A stretch of DNA of 64,000 bases from Pseudaminobacter soli (ex Li et al. 2025) (GTDB lineage Bacteria; Pseudomonadota; Alphaproteobacteria; Rhizobiales; Rhizobiaceae), in contig NZ_PXYL01000006.1 in the NCBI RefSeq assembly GCF_003012705.1, forward strand, positions 1 through 64,000. The letters are read 5' to 3'. Positions 1 to 8,053 of this stretch are shown here, in pieces (positions within the stretch are counted from its first letter, which is position 1; each line of letters starts with the position of its first letter). The position numbers were made by a program, and so were the translations under genes. The notes under the pieces were generated by a model. It was not told the origin of the DNA and ran no database searches. It saw nothing but the letters and a program-made list of their open reading frames with translations.

Positions 1-186
1 TCCGCTTTGCTTGGAGGGCGTGGGTTATGCCAGTCCTTCATCTTCCTAATCGGGATCGCGCGGACAGCCGGCGTCACCACTCTCAAGTGCGCATGAACCC
101 ATGGGCCACGTTTTTTAACGGGGTCGATCCCACCAATAAGCTGACGGCCGCTGCCCTCACGGATCGAGATTAGCACAGGGCGGTTT

Positions 187-477
187 CTACCGCGCACAGG
201 CGGGCAGAGGCCCGGGGTGGTTTTTTAGGATATCGCGCTCCGCCTTCAGCTTCGCGACCTCACGGCGCAGCCTCTCAACCTCAAGCTGCTTCGGCTTCAT
301 CTGCCCATGGCCGGGAAAGGCCTGCGTCGGATCAGCCCCATATTCCCTGACCCATTTGCGCAGGACATTCTCATGAACGTCCAGATCGCGAGCCGCCTGC
401 GCGACGCTGACGCCGCGCTCCCTTACCAACTTCACCGCCTCAAGCTTGTATTCGCGGCTGAACTTCCGTCTCTGCAT
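187..477 (-). pseudogene. IS3-family transposase OrfA, 3' end truncated
   Basis: This 96-codon frame is the DNA-binding OrfA of an IS3-type element. Residues 1-45 carry a Tnp_1 helix-turn-helix (KFSREYKLEAVKLV, then GVSVAQAARDLDV), and residues 65-85 form the usual leucine-zipper stretch ending ERDILK. Family members normally continue with a KAAAYFAK-like tail and then OrfB. Here the match stops at codon 86 and becomes an unrelated NHPGPLPACAR. An A-AAA-AAC heptamer, in phase for -1 frameshifting, lies exactly at the break (plus-strand 220-226), but no OrfB follows in any frame. The element is therefore dead. Codons after the heptamer in the -1 frame stay open to the window edge but do not resemble a DDE domain. 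Confidence 0.8.
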
Positions 478-519
478 TCACACTCTCCGGTTTCGGAGGG
501 CACCTTATCTCGGTGTCCA
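226..519 (-). mobile_element. IS3-family element remnant, one end preserved
   Basis: The preserved end lies at 519. Read on the minus strand it starts TGGACACCGAGATAAGG, a typical IS3-type terminal repeat, and runs through the orfA ribosome-binding region to the orfA start at 477. The other end and all of orfB are absent. Sequence left of about 226 differs from the expected element, so the truncation point lies there. Confidence 0.65.
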
Positions 520-1094
520 TGAAACCGGCAGCAGGCCAGAGCGTTATGGTTATTGGCCTGAATCTCTATGGCTATGATTCCACGAAACTGGAGGAACTCG
601 CCAGCGCAGTGGCCGAGCCAATTTCCATCAACACAAAGCCATTTTTTGGCAACAACTATTCGAGTTTCGACATTGTCGGCCCTCGAGGCAAAATCTCTTT
701 TTCTTCGACAGAAGTCTATACCGATGACGAATGCACTGAGGAAGGGCGGCTTGAGTACGTAGATTTTTCAGTTCGATGCCTCCGGCCAGCAGCGACCTCG
801 TCAACTAGAATAACGGTATTTGCTCAAGTTTGCTTCACAGAAAAAGAGCCGCCGGCTAGTGAAACAGTCGGCGTATATAATTTTACCAGGTATCTTCGCG
901 ATTTAAGTTTCGTATCGATATATAGGCGCAATGTAGTTATTTCTGGCTTGCGGATTATAACAGAAAGAAACACCATAAATATAGTGCTTAGCGATTATGA
1001 AAGCGCCTTGCATGTATCCTTTGGGAATGACGGTGTTTTGGGGCGGAATTATACTCCAATCGCTGAATATGGGCCAGGCATTGCCGCTTCATGA
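513..1094 (+). CDS. Hypothetical protein, start overlaps the IS end
   Basis: The frame encodes up to 193 residues with no domain I recognise and no signal peptide or membrane helix. Beta-rich, polar segments such as GRNYTPIAEYGPG dominate. GC is visibly lower than in the core genes to the right, which fits acquired DNA. The GTG at 513 and ATG at 519 lie inside or at the IS3 terminus, so the first few codons may be supplied by the insertion. The first ATG fully outside the element is at 546 (MVIGLNLYGYDS). The original N-terminus may have been lost when the IS inserted. Function is unknown. Confidence 0.5.
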   Translation: MSMKPAAGQSVMVIGLNLYGYDSTKLEELASAVAEPISINTKPFFGNNYSSFDIVGPRGKISFSSTEVYTDDECTEEGRLEYVDFSVRCLRPAATSSTRITVFAQVCFTEKEPPASETVGVYNFTRYLRDLSFVSIYRRNVVISGLRIITERNTINIVLSDYESALHVSFGNDGVLGRNYTPIAEYGPGIAAS

Positions 1095-1214
1095 CAGGTT
1101 TATTGGGGGCTCAGCCGAAACTTGGCAACGTGCGAGCGGCACATCGCTTCCAGCGAGGTGAAGCCCCGAGCGAAATCCGCCTAGGCCGCGTGGACGAATT
1201 GGCCTGTGACGGAT

Positions 1215-1550
1215 TCAGCGATACTTCGAGAAGAGGTCTCTCTGGGCTCGGTTGATCGAACCATCATCCCAATCGACCTCGCGCTTTGACTGCGGGATGT
1301 GTCCGCGCCGATATTCGTTGCCGTAGAACAGCGTCCCGTGAATGCCGAGCGCATCGCGTTTCAGGATGGGACGGTCCCAAAGCGGGGCCAGCACACGGCC
1401 GACGTCGTCGTCACCAAGCCGTTCGATTAAGTCTTCGACTAGTTCCATGTCTCGTCCATCCGGAAAGATGGCGGCATACTCCTCCTCTGTTGCCTGGAAC
1501 ACACTGAAGGTAGCGTTCACGGCGCTGTCGATGATTTGGATATTCTTCAT
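1215..1550 (-). CDS. Small conserved hypothetical protein
   Basis: This 111-residue acidic protein starts MKNIQIIDSAVNATFSVF at the internal ATG (1550). A longer frame from 1586 adds twelve unconvincing codons. The sequence looks like a compact soluble alpha/beta protein (ATEEEYAAIFPDGRDMELVED, then LIERLGDDD). It has no membrane segment and no known catalytic motif. It stands alone between two plus-strand hypothetical genes. I do not recognise the family; similar orphan proteins occur scattered on rhizobial islands. Confidence 0.5.
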   Translation of the reverse strand: MKNIQIIDSAVNATFSVFQATEEEYAAIFPDGRDMELVEDLIERLGDDDVGRVLAPLWDRPILKRDALGIHGTLFYGNEYRRGHIPQSKREVDWDDGSINRAQRDLFSKYR

Positions 1551-1798
1551 GACGTGTGTTCTGACATTCAACAGCAACGGCGGCAATGGGATGCAAGCGG
1601 ATAGGCAAGTTCGCTACAGCCAGATACTGGCACAAATTCGTCCCCGCGGCCTAAGATAAGAGCCCCAGGTGGTCGGCGGGCCTCTAGCTGTCTTCAAAAC
1701 CAGCCAAACACGCCCGCCAGCAATAGCAGCACCAGCGCGAGCAACAGCAGCAGGCCCGACCAGCCAGCGACTTAACCCCGCAATCGTTTCAGGCTAAC

Positions 1799-2512
1799 GT
1801 GCCCACAGTAATTCATAGAGGCATCATTACCGCCATGAGCCCCAAAAATGGATCACGATCATTCATCTTGCAGGCCATTGATCCGGCCACAGATTCGGCT
1901 GTGGCCGAGGTGCGCGTTCTCATCTCAGACATAGATCGGCTACGAATGGTGCTTGGCCTCGAAGAAGGCGAGGATCCAAATCTAAGCGGTCGATACATTT
2001 TATCTCAGTGCGAAATGGTCGAGGTCGGTGCGCTTTGCCGCCCGTCGTTTGTGCCCGACCGGATGCTGACGGTCATCGAACCTTGGCATTCCATACGAGA
2101 GGTTCCCTATCTTGTTCACACCAATTTCGAACTGCCGTTGATGCTTGAGGGCCGGAAACCTTTGGCCGTTTTCAGCGATGGCTATCCCGCACAATGGTTC
2201 GATGACCGGATTGCGCACTTTGAGCCATTCATAGAATCTGGTCGATTTGTGCGCCGGATCGTAGATCGGCCCTTTGATGCAACGGCAAAATCCCAGACCG
2301 GCCTCGACGGCATCCGAACCGTCTGTTTCGCCTTACCATCCGAGCGATGGCGGATTGATGCGTATATGCTGCTGAAATATGTTGGCGAAAGGTCAGGCTG
2401 GAACGAAAGTCTCGAACGCTTCGAGGGATTGTTGTTAGGTTATGAGGATTGGCAGAACGATTGGTGGCTTGACCGGTATCGAGAACGCCATGAAGAAAGC
2501 CCACCGAAGTGA
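1799..2512 (+). CDS. Hypothetical protein, 237 aa
   Basis: The frame runs from a GTG at 1799 (an ATG lies at 1835) to 2512. The protein is soluble, tryptophan-rich at its C-terminus (EDWQNDWWLDRYRERHE), and has no signal peptide. The N-terminal 90 residues look beta-rich (FILQAIDPATDSAVAEVRVL) and the remainder mixed. I see no catalytic signature. It is monocistronic and surrounded by gene fragments, consistent with island cargo of unknown role. Confidence 0.5.
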   Translation: MPTVIHRGIITAMSPKNGSRSFILQAIDPATDSAVAEVRVLISDIDRLRMVLGLEEGEDPNLSGRYILSQCEMVEVGALCRPSFVPDRMLTVIEPWHSIREVPYLVHTNFELPLMLEGRKPLAVFSDGYPAQWFDDRIAHFEPFIESGRFVRRIVDRPFDATAKSQTGLDGIRTVCFALPSERWRIDAYMLLKYVGERSGWNESLERFEGLLLGYEDWQNDWWLDRYRERHEESPPK

Positions 2513-2551
2513 GCGGCGGGCTTCTGGTCGGTCGGCGAAGATAGGTCGGCG

Positions 2552-2701
2552 CTATTCGTAGTAGCCGCGAGAGCTTTCCCGCACGATGCCGCCAACGTCC
2601 ATCAACGCGAACTGGATAGGCTTGTCGGGGTGACGTTGCCCCAGCCGTCGCACGTCGGCTGTGATGCCGGTGCAAGCTGGCCGCTCAATCAGGGCCGTCA
2701 T
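2552..2701 (-). CDS. Possible 49-aa small protein
   Basis: An ATG at 2701 opens a 49-codon frame ending in TAG at 2552. The product begins MTALIERPACTGITADVRRL and ends GGIVRESSRGYYE. Its residue composition looks like a genuine protein rather than an antisense shadow, because no long gene lies opposite. The Shine-Dalgarno sequence is weak. No family is recognised. It may be a real small gene or the tail of a degraded one. Confidence 0.35.
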   Translation of the reverse strand: MTALIERPACTGITADVRRLGQRHPDKPIQFALMDVGGIVRESSRGYYE

Positions 2702-2730
2702 TCCCGGACGCTCAAACGCTCAAACCCGTT

Positions 2731-2909
2731 GTCATCCACCGCGAAAGCACGGGTGGAGAAAAGGGTTACTTCTTCGATAGCGTGAAGGGGGACGACGGCG
2801 GTAGTGGACCTTTCGATTGGTTAATGACGAAGCCATCAAACGGGCCGAAAAATACGCCTCTGACAATGGTATCCCGCATGTTGTGGTCCGCGCTCAGGTA
2901 GAGCGCTGA
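2731..2909 (+). pseudogene. Frameshifted small-gene remnant
   Basis: Two plus-strand frames read like consecutive parts of one small protein. The first gives VIHRESTGGEKGYFFDSVKG and then GPFDWL up to about 2823. One base later the next frame gives DEAIKRAEKYASDNGIPH and VVVRAQVER, stopping at 2909. Joining them needs a single-base shift near 2823. There is no convincing start codon. This is probably a decayed gene of about 60-70 residues; the family is unknown. Confidence 0.35.
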
Positions 2910-2943
2910 ACCATGCGAAATGCACGAAGAAGCGTTCTAGAAA

Positions 2944-2967
2944 CCGCCCCTTCCGCTGGAAGGGCGG
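2944..2967. terminator. Hairpin downstream of the defence operon
   Basis: A stem of 7 bp (CCCTTCC with GGAAGGG, loop GCT) extends by 3 bp after a bulge. It sits 28 nt past the stop of the last gene of the minus-strand operon and 35 nt past the plus-strand remnant, so it could terminate both. No strong T-run follows on either strand. Confidence 0.4.
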
Positions 2968-2994
2968 CGGCTGATTTCCTTCGGGTGCGCGTGC

Positions 2995-3600
2995 TTACTC
3001 GTGCAAGCCCCAGTTCCGTTTCACGTCGTTCCTGCGATTGAACGCCTCCGACGGCAGTCCGGAGCTTGAACTCCGACGGACGCCGTCGCTCCCCGTCCAG
3101 GTAAAGGAATATTCGTACCCGGTCGACTTGCCGCTATTGCTGGAGAAGCCCCGCAGGTCTTTCGAAACGTCGATGCCGGCAAGCGTCAGCCTGGCCGGTC
3201 CGGGCCCGGCATTTTTGTAGAATATCCGGTTCATGAAGTGATGATCGAGGAAGTCGCTCTCGCGTACGAGGACGATGTCGTCGACGCAGTCCTTCCTGCG
3301 CTTGCGTTCGCGGATCTCTTCCCGGAGCGGCTCGGCGTCACGGAGATAGGCTTCGGCCTCGGGCGCCTCCTGCACAGCCTTCCCGCGCTGCATAGGAAGG
3401 CGGCCATCCTTGTACGCCTGCAGGATTGCGGCCGCAGCATCCGGGCCGACCACGGTGACAAGATCGAAGAGGCTGTCGTTGCGGGGGTGGAGGTCGCGCT
3501 TCAGCTCCCTCGACAGCAGGTCTCCTTCCATGACAAGCGTGTAGGCCTTGCGAGGCGCGACGCCGGGGAGCCACCGAAGAAAATCCGTGAGTGATCGCAT
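2995..3600 (-). CDS. Third component of the DUF4297/ABC-ATPase operon
   Basis: This 201-residue protein is the last gene of the operon. Its ATG lies 3 nt after the stop of the ATPase gene, so translation is probably coupled. The N-terminal ~60 residues look helical (MRSLTDFLRWLPGVAPRKAY). A charged helix (EEIRERKRRKDCVDDI) follows, and the C-terminus is serine- and glycine-rich and looks beta-stranded. No nuclease, HTH or membrane motif is visible. The size matches the small accessory proteins of Lamassu systems (LmuC) and the middle components of ABC-three-component systems, but I see no motif that proves membership. In many such loci the small gene sits between the others; here it is last. 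Role inferred from position only. Confidence 0.65.
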   Translation of the reverse strand: MRSLTDFLRWLPGVAPRKAYTLVMEGDLLSRELKRDLHPRNDSLFDLVTVVGPDAAAAILQAYKDGRLPMQRGKAVQEAPEAEAYLRDAEPLREEIRERKRRKDCVDDIVLVRESDFLDHHFMNRIFYKNAGPGPARLTLAGIDVSKDLRGFSSNSGKSTGYEYSFTWTGSDGVRRSSSSGLPSEAFNRRNDVKRNWGLHE

Positions 3601-3603
3601 GAC

Positions 3604-5298
3604 TTACTCCATCGCGAGGATCTTCTGGAAGAACGGGTCGAATACAGCCTTCACCCGATCGAATTCCTTTTCGCGGAGAACTTGCCGCTTCGCCTCGCCG
3701 TAGGTGGCGATGGTGACCCCTTCAAATTCAAGCCCCGAAGCGTCCTCGGTCGCAACGATGGTCTGGGCGTCGCCTGGAAGGTGATCGAAAATGAACTTCA
3801 CCATCTGAGGAAGATGGACCTTGTCCTGTCCCTGCTGGTTCGGGGAGTCGATCACGACGGGGAACCTGGCGTTTGTCGTGAATTCGATCTTCGTGTGCAG
3901 AAAAGCGTAATAGTACGCCAGCAGCGCTCTCGGACCTTCGCTTCCGCGCGCCACGTTAATGGACACGATCGACTGCTTTTCCGGATCGTCCAGATGGACG
4001 TCCAGTTCCTGCGAAAACATCGAAAGCCGGGTCCGATAGAACTTCCTGATCTCCGATGTGCGCGTTCTGTCGGTGAACTCGTTCATCGAAGCGCGCAGGG
4101 CGTCGGTTCTGGTTCTGGAGCCATCCGCCGCCACGATCTTGTCGTTCAACGATACCCGGAGAATCTTGGTGGCCTCTGTCTTGCCGGCCGCGACCAGCAC
4201 GTCGTTCAGCGAGAGCGATTGTTTCCGGGTCTCGAGGATCTTCTGAACGCGGGACAGGCTTGCGCTGATCGCGTCGAGCTTGCCGCGCTCTGCCCGTTCC
4301 TTCTCGACCAGTCTTTCCATCTTCGATTGGGCGTCGGTCAGCGCCTTGGACAGGACGCCCTCGTCCTCGATCAACGCGAATCTTTCGGCAAGGGAGTTCT
4401 GGTACTCGTGCCCGCAGGTGGGGCACTCGACCTGCCGTGGCAGGGAGGACGCAAGTTCGAACTCGCCTCGCATTTCATTGAGAGCGTTTTTGAGGAGGAC
4501 CGCTTCGGCCCTGACAAGGTGCGATTCCTCGTGGAGGTCGGACACCGTCCGGCGGTGTTCCGCCTGCAGCACGAGAAGTCGTCCGCTTTCCGCGACTAGG
4601 TCGTCGCACTCGCTGGCGAATTCCTGCAGGTCGTAGGTCGGCGTCGTCCCTTCGATTTCTTCGATCTGGGTCATCGCCTGGCGGAGCGTCTCGACTGCGG
4701 TCTCCAAACTAGAAAGGACGATCTTCTCCTTCGTCAGCTCGGCCTTGGCGGAATAGTAGCCGTCCGGCCGTATGCCGGAATGGTAGTCGGCCAGCGTTAC
4801 TGCGCTTTCCGGCAGGTAGAAGTCCTTACGGAAGGAAACCCAGGTATTCTCCCAGCTTCCGTCCTGGTCGACGTAGAACGGCGCGAACAGGTACGCGGGC
4901 GGCGGCGTCAAGGTTTGTCCATCCTTGTCCACCATCTCCAGTTTGAAGCCGAAGAACTCCGCGAGCTTCGGTCCCCAGTCCTTGACTAGCCGCTGGCCCC
5001 AGAACCGTCTGTTGCCCTTGTCGTCGAAGAGCGAATGGACTCCATGCGCCTTGACCGAGAACCAGGTCTCGCCTGCGAACTCGAATTCGAGGCAGCTCGA
5101 AACATTGGCGTTCTTCCAGCGATCGTCAATCTTGTTCGGCGTCGCTCCCAGAGCCTCGTACAGGCTCTTCATTATGACCGACTTTCCAAAGCCGTTTGCG
5201 CCTTGGATCAACAGCTTTCGCGAGTGCAATGGTACGTGCAACGCTCTCTTTTCGACCTGCGACAACAGGAAGAGATTTTTGAATTCTACCGTTGGCAT
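3604..5298 (-). CDS. SMC/Rad50-like ABC ATPase (Lamassu LmuB/ABC-3C type)
   Basis: This 564-residue protein has the layout of a short SMC-like ATPase. Walker A is GANGFGKS at residues 33-40, followed by helical coiled-coil-prone segments at about 185-280 and 305-365. A CPTCGHEY zinc-hook motif sits at 292-299 in the turn between them. A signature-like segment (SEGPRALLAYYYAFL) lies near 453-467, and a Walker B-like strand VVIDSPNQQGQ near 481-491. The Ser-Pro-Asn after the aspartate departs from the usual Asp-Glu, as in some defence ATPases with DUF3732-like C-termini. Such proteins sense foreign DNA and license a partner nuclease. The gene lies 57 nt after the nuclease gene and 3 nt before the small third gene, pointing to one transcript. 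Confidence 0.85.
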   Translation of the reverse strand: MPTVEFKNLFLLSQVEKRALHVPLHSRKLLIQGANGFGKSVIMKSLYEALGATPNKIDDRWKNANVSSCLEFEFAGETWFSVKAHGVHSLFDDKGNRRFWGQRLVKDWGPKLAEFFGFKLEMVDKDGQTLTPPPAYLFAPFYVDQDGSWENTWVSFRKDFYLPESAVTLADYHSGIRPDGYYSAKAELTKEKIVLSSLETAVETLRQAMTQIEEIEGTTPTYDLQEFASECDDLVAESGRLLVLQAEHRRTVSDLHEESHLVRAEAVLLKNALNEMRGEFELASSLPRQVECPTCGHEYQNSLAERFALIEDEGVLSKALTDAQSKMERLVEKERAERGKLDAISASLSRVQKILETRKQSLSLNDVLVAAGKTEATKILRVSLNDKIVAADGSRTRTDALRASMNEFTDRTRTSEIRKFYRTRLSMFSQELDVHLDDPEKQSIVSINVARGSEGPRALLAYYYAFLHTKIEFTTNARFPVVIDSPNQQGQDKVHLPQMVKFIFDHLPGDAQTIVATEDASGLEFEGVTIATYGEAKRQVLREKEFDRVKAVFDPFFQKILAME

Positions 5299-5355
5299 TG
5301 CTGCTCTCGCTTAGTTTTCGAAGGACGCGCCGCAGTCTCGTCGTGTCGTCGTGTG

Positions 5356-6444
5356 TCATGTCATGGCTTCCATCAGTTCGACGATCATCGCGGACTGGAG
5401 ATCGTAGAGTTCCGACGCGGGTTCAACGAGACCGTGGGTCTTCACGGCTACGGCCGCCTCGAGTACGCTGTCCATGTCGCTCAACGCGGTTTTTCCGATC
5501 GCGTCGCCGATCGCGGCGCTCAACTTGGCTGCCGTCCTGTCGCCCGCCCGACGGGCGTTCGCGTAGGACATGCACTTGTTCTTGATGCGCTGGATCTGCA
5601 GCGCCCGCATCCCGTCCGCCGCGAGTTCGTCGTTCACGCTCGCCCACCACTCGACGAGATTTTTTGACCTGCTCTGAACCCGGACGATCAGACGGCTGAT
5701 CTGGTCTCGATCGAGGGCGACGCGCTTGTGCAGTTCTTCGACCGTCGCCGACTTCGTTTTGTTGCCGGTGCACTCTCCCGCGGCGGCGAGGAGCGCCGTA
5801 TAGAAGGGGCTGGAAACCGCGACGAAATCGGGGTGGAGTTCTTCCAGCATCGTCACGATCCTGCCAAGCACCGTGGCGCGATAACTTTCCAGGTCGAACG
5901 GGACGCGCTCGAACGTCAGAAGCGTCGCGTGGGTCTTGTCGAAGCCGGCTGGGAAATCCGCCTCCAGCGACTTCATTAGCGTGTCCTGATCGGCGGAGCA
6001 TAGATCGGCGACCGAAAGCTCGCCGTCGTGGAGATCGGATTTGGTGGCCGTCGCCAACGTGGCGCTTAGCGGCCGGTTGGACAATATCGACGCCCGTCGA
6101 ATTTCCGGCCCGAACTGGGCGACATTGTAGTAGGCCTTGCCGACGATGGATTTCGGCAGTTCGCCCTTGGGACTTCGTCTCGCGAGCCTCTTCGCAGTCC
6201 ACGTGAGTTCGCTGCTCGATTTCACCTGGTAGAACGATAGCTCCGAGTTTTCTCCTTCCCCGACGAAGACGACGAGATCGTCGTGATGATCGAACAGGGC
6301 GACGAATTCCTTGCCCTGCTTGTAGAGATTGAGAACGAGCGCCATCGACACGTTCACCTGGTAGTCGAAGGCCATGAACGCAGCGGAGCCCGCGGTCTCG
6401 CGTGGCTGTTTCGATGCTACCGTCGTTAGTGTGGGCTTTGGCAA
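5356..6444 (-). CDS. DUF4297/Cap4-type dsDNA nuclease effector
   Basis: The first gene of the operon encodes 362 residues. The N-terminal domain (about 15-200) matches the DUF4297 fold of PD-(D/E)xK nucleases: a lead helix (ETAGSAAFMAFDYQVNVSMAL), a strand with D55-D56 (HHDDLVVF), and E68 followed by FYQVKSS, in which Q73-x-K75 replaces the E-x-K pair, as is usual in Cap4. The C-terminal 150 residues are mostly helical and would be the adaptor to the ATPase. The reading frame begins at a TTG (6444); the next ATG (6375) would cut into the domain. DUF4297 proteins are effectors in Lamassu-Cap4, CBASS and ABC-three-component defence. The adjacent SMC-like ATPase favours Lamassu or ABC-3C. Confidence 0.85.
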   Translation of the reverse strand: MPKPTLTTVASKQPRETAGSAAFMAFDYQVNVSMALVLNLYKQGKEFVALFDHHDDLVVFVGEGENSELSFYQVKSSSELTWTAKRLARRSPKGELPKSIVGKAYYNVAQFGPEIRRASILSNRPLSATLATATKSDLHDGELSVADLCSADQDTLMKSLEADFPAGFDKTHATLLTFERVPFDLESYRATVLGRIVTMLEELHPDFVAVSSPFYTALLAAAGECTGNKTKSATVEELHKRVALDRDQISRLIVRVQSRSKNLVEWWASVNDELAADGMRALQIQRIKNKCMSYANARRAGDRTAAKLSAAIGDAIGKTALSDMDSVLEAAVAVKTHGLVEPASELYDLQSAMIVELMEAMT

Positions 6445-6725
6445 GGAGACTCGGTCCGGAAGGGTTTGAATCTTTTACTAGTTGTTGCCGAAAATGGAAG
6501 TGGAGGTTGCAATGAGAGGCATCGTTACAAGTCACCGCCTCGCCCTGATGGCGACGATCGCGCGACTTGGTCGCTGGTACCCTTAACGTGACTCATGCGG
6601 TCGCATTTTAGACTCCCGTACGCCCCACATCATAGGATTTACCGAGGCAAGGTCAGCAGGATGAGTTCACAATGGCAGCTTAGCTCAGGGTTCCGCCAAA
6701 ACCGGCCAGTCTGCTCATGATGCGG
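6445..6725. other. Intergenic region with the operon promoter
   Basis: No coding frame is convincing here. The stretch separates the divergent nuclease gene and the IS110 element and must hold the promoter of the defence operon. I could not settle on -35/-10 boxes. Base composition is mixed, with short AT-rich patches near 6465-6480. Confidence 0.4.
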
Positions 6726-6781
6726 TGGACGGCTCTCCTCCCTCCCTGCGTATGATCATGGGGCTAGAGCTGAGGAGAGCT

Positions 6782-7807
6782 ATGATGGGCAACGTTACGA
6801 CGATTGGTCTGGATATTGCGAAGTCAGTGTTTCAAGTCCACGGCGTGGATGCAGAGAGTGAGGTTGTCGTTCGCAGGAAGCTGACCCGAGGGCGCGTGCT
6901 GGCATTCTTCGAGAGCCTGCCGCGTTGCCTGGTCGGAATCGAAGCCTGCAGCTCGTCGCATTATTGGGCGAGAGAGCTGACTGCACGTGGCCATGATGTG
7001 CGGCTGCTGCCGGCACAGTATGTGAAGCCTTATCTGAAGCGGCAGAAGAATGATGCGGCAGACGCGGAGGCGATCTGCGAGGCGGTGACCCGGCCGACCA
7101 TGCGCTTCGTACCGGTGAAGTCGCCCGAGCAGCAAAGTGTGATGATGCTGCACCGGGTCCGGTTGATGCTCAACCGCCAGCGCACGCAGATATCGAACGC
7201 GTTGCGAGCACACCTATCCGAGTTCGGGGTCGTGGCGCCGATCGGGCGGAATGGGATCGAGCAACTGCTCGTGGTTGTCAACGACGAGAACGACGCCAGG
7301 ATCCCCGCTGACGCACGGCTGTGCCTGCGCATGCTCGAGGCGCAGCTCCGGGTCGTGAAGGAACAGATCCTCGAAAACGATCGTCGGGTCCGAGCGAGTG
7401 CGCGAGAGACCGAGCTTGGCCGCAGGTTGATGGAGATCCCGGGCGTCGGCCCGCTGCTGGCGAGTGCATTCGTGGCCACGGTCGCCGATGCGCATGCGTT
7501 CAAGTCGGGGCGCTGTCTTTCGGCCTGGATCGGGCTCGTGCCGAAGCAAAACTCTAGCGGGGGCAAGGAGAAGCTCGGCGGCATCTCCAAGGCCGGCAAT
7601 CGCTACCTGCGACAGTTGCTCGTGGTCGGCGCCATGGCGGTCATCCGCTATGCCGAACGGAACGGGACAAGGCGGCCATGGCTGGTGCAGTTGATGGCGC
7701 GGCGAACAACCAAGGTTGCAGCGGTTGCGCTGGCCAACAAGACCGCCCGGATGGTCTGGGCATTGATGACAAGCGGCGAGCGCTACAGGGAGCCGGTCGT
7801 CGCATAG
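6782..7807 (+). CDS. IS110-family DEDD transposase/recombinase
   Basis: The protein has 341 residues from the ATG at 6782, which follows a GAGGAG Shine-Dalgarno; an upstream in-frame start at 6725 overlaps the terminal repeat and is unlikely. The N-terminal RuvC-like DEDD domain is intact: D11 in TIGLDIAKSVFQVHG, E54 in VGIEACSSS, and D91 and D94 in KNDAADAEAI. The C-terminal Tnp_IS110 domain includes IPGVGPLLASAFVATV and the serine-containing GLVPKQNSSGGKEKLGGISK segment. These enzymes act with a structured RNA from the element to recombine a circular intermediate with a target. All key residues are present. Confidence 0.92.
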   Translation: MMGNVTTIGLDIAKSVFQVHGVDAESEVVVRRKLTRGRVLAFFESLPRCLVGIEACSSSHYWARELTARGHDVRLLPAQYVKPYLKRQKNDAADAEAICEAVTRPTMRFVPVKSPEQQSVMMLHRVRLMLNRQRTQISNALRAHLSEFGVVAPIGRNGIEQLLVVVNDENDARIPADARLCLRMLEAQLRVVKEQILENDRRVRASARETELGRRLMEIPGVGPLLASAFVATVADAHAFKSGRCLSAWIGLVPKQNSSGGKEKLGGISKAGNRYLRQLLVVGAMAVIRYAERNGTRRPWLVQLMARRTTKVAAVALANKTARMVWALMTSGERYREPVVA

Positions 7808-8049
7808 ACAAGGCGAGGAAACGCCGACGAGGTTGGAAAGGGCGGACAGGAGCTAATGCAGCAAGCCGGTTGATACCGCCGGATCAGGAGAACCCACTGG
7901 GGCCGTGCACCTCGAGTGCGAGCTTACGATCGGGATCTGAGACGCGCGAATGGCATTATGGCCAGCGGCACATGAAAGGCCGCACCTACAGGTCGGATAC
8001 ATGGCCGCACCAACCAGCAACGGCAATGCTCAAAGAACCCCTTGCCAAC
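7808..8049 (+). ncRNA. Candidate bridge RNA region of the IS110/IS1111 element
   Basis: The 3' non-coding part of the element is GC-rich, contains short self-complementary stretches and has no credible reading frame. IS1111-group elements carry their target- and donor-guiding RNA in this position. I infer the RNA from location; I did not fold it, and the exact ends are unknown. Confidence 0.4.
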
Positions 8050-8053
8050 GGAG

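Noticed and set aside
1-197. Minus-strand frame open from a GTG at 197 to the left edge
   Set aside because: It starts inside the broken IS3 junction, is arginine/proline-rich and matches nothing I know; it cannot be told from chance in high-GC DNA.
1694-1771. Hydrophobic minus-strand peptide ending LLLLLALVLLLLAGVFGWF
   Set aside because: A stop codon lies directly before it and no start exists, so it is at most a fragment of a small membrane protein.
3682-4599. 305-codon plus-strand frame opposite the ATPase gene
   Set aside because: It is the antisense shadow of a well-supported gene and has no domain.
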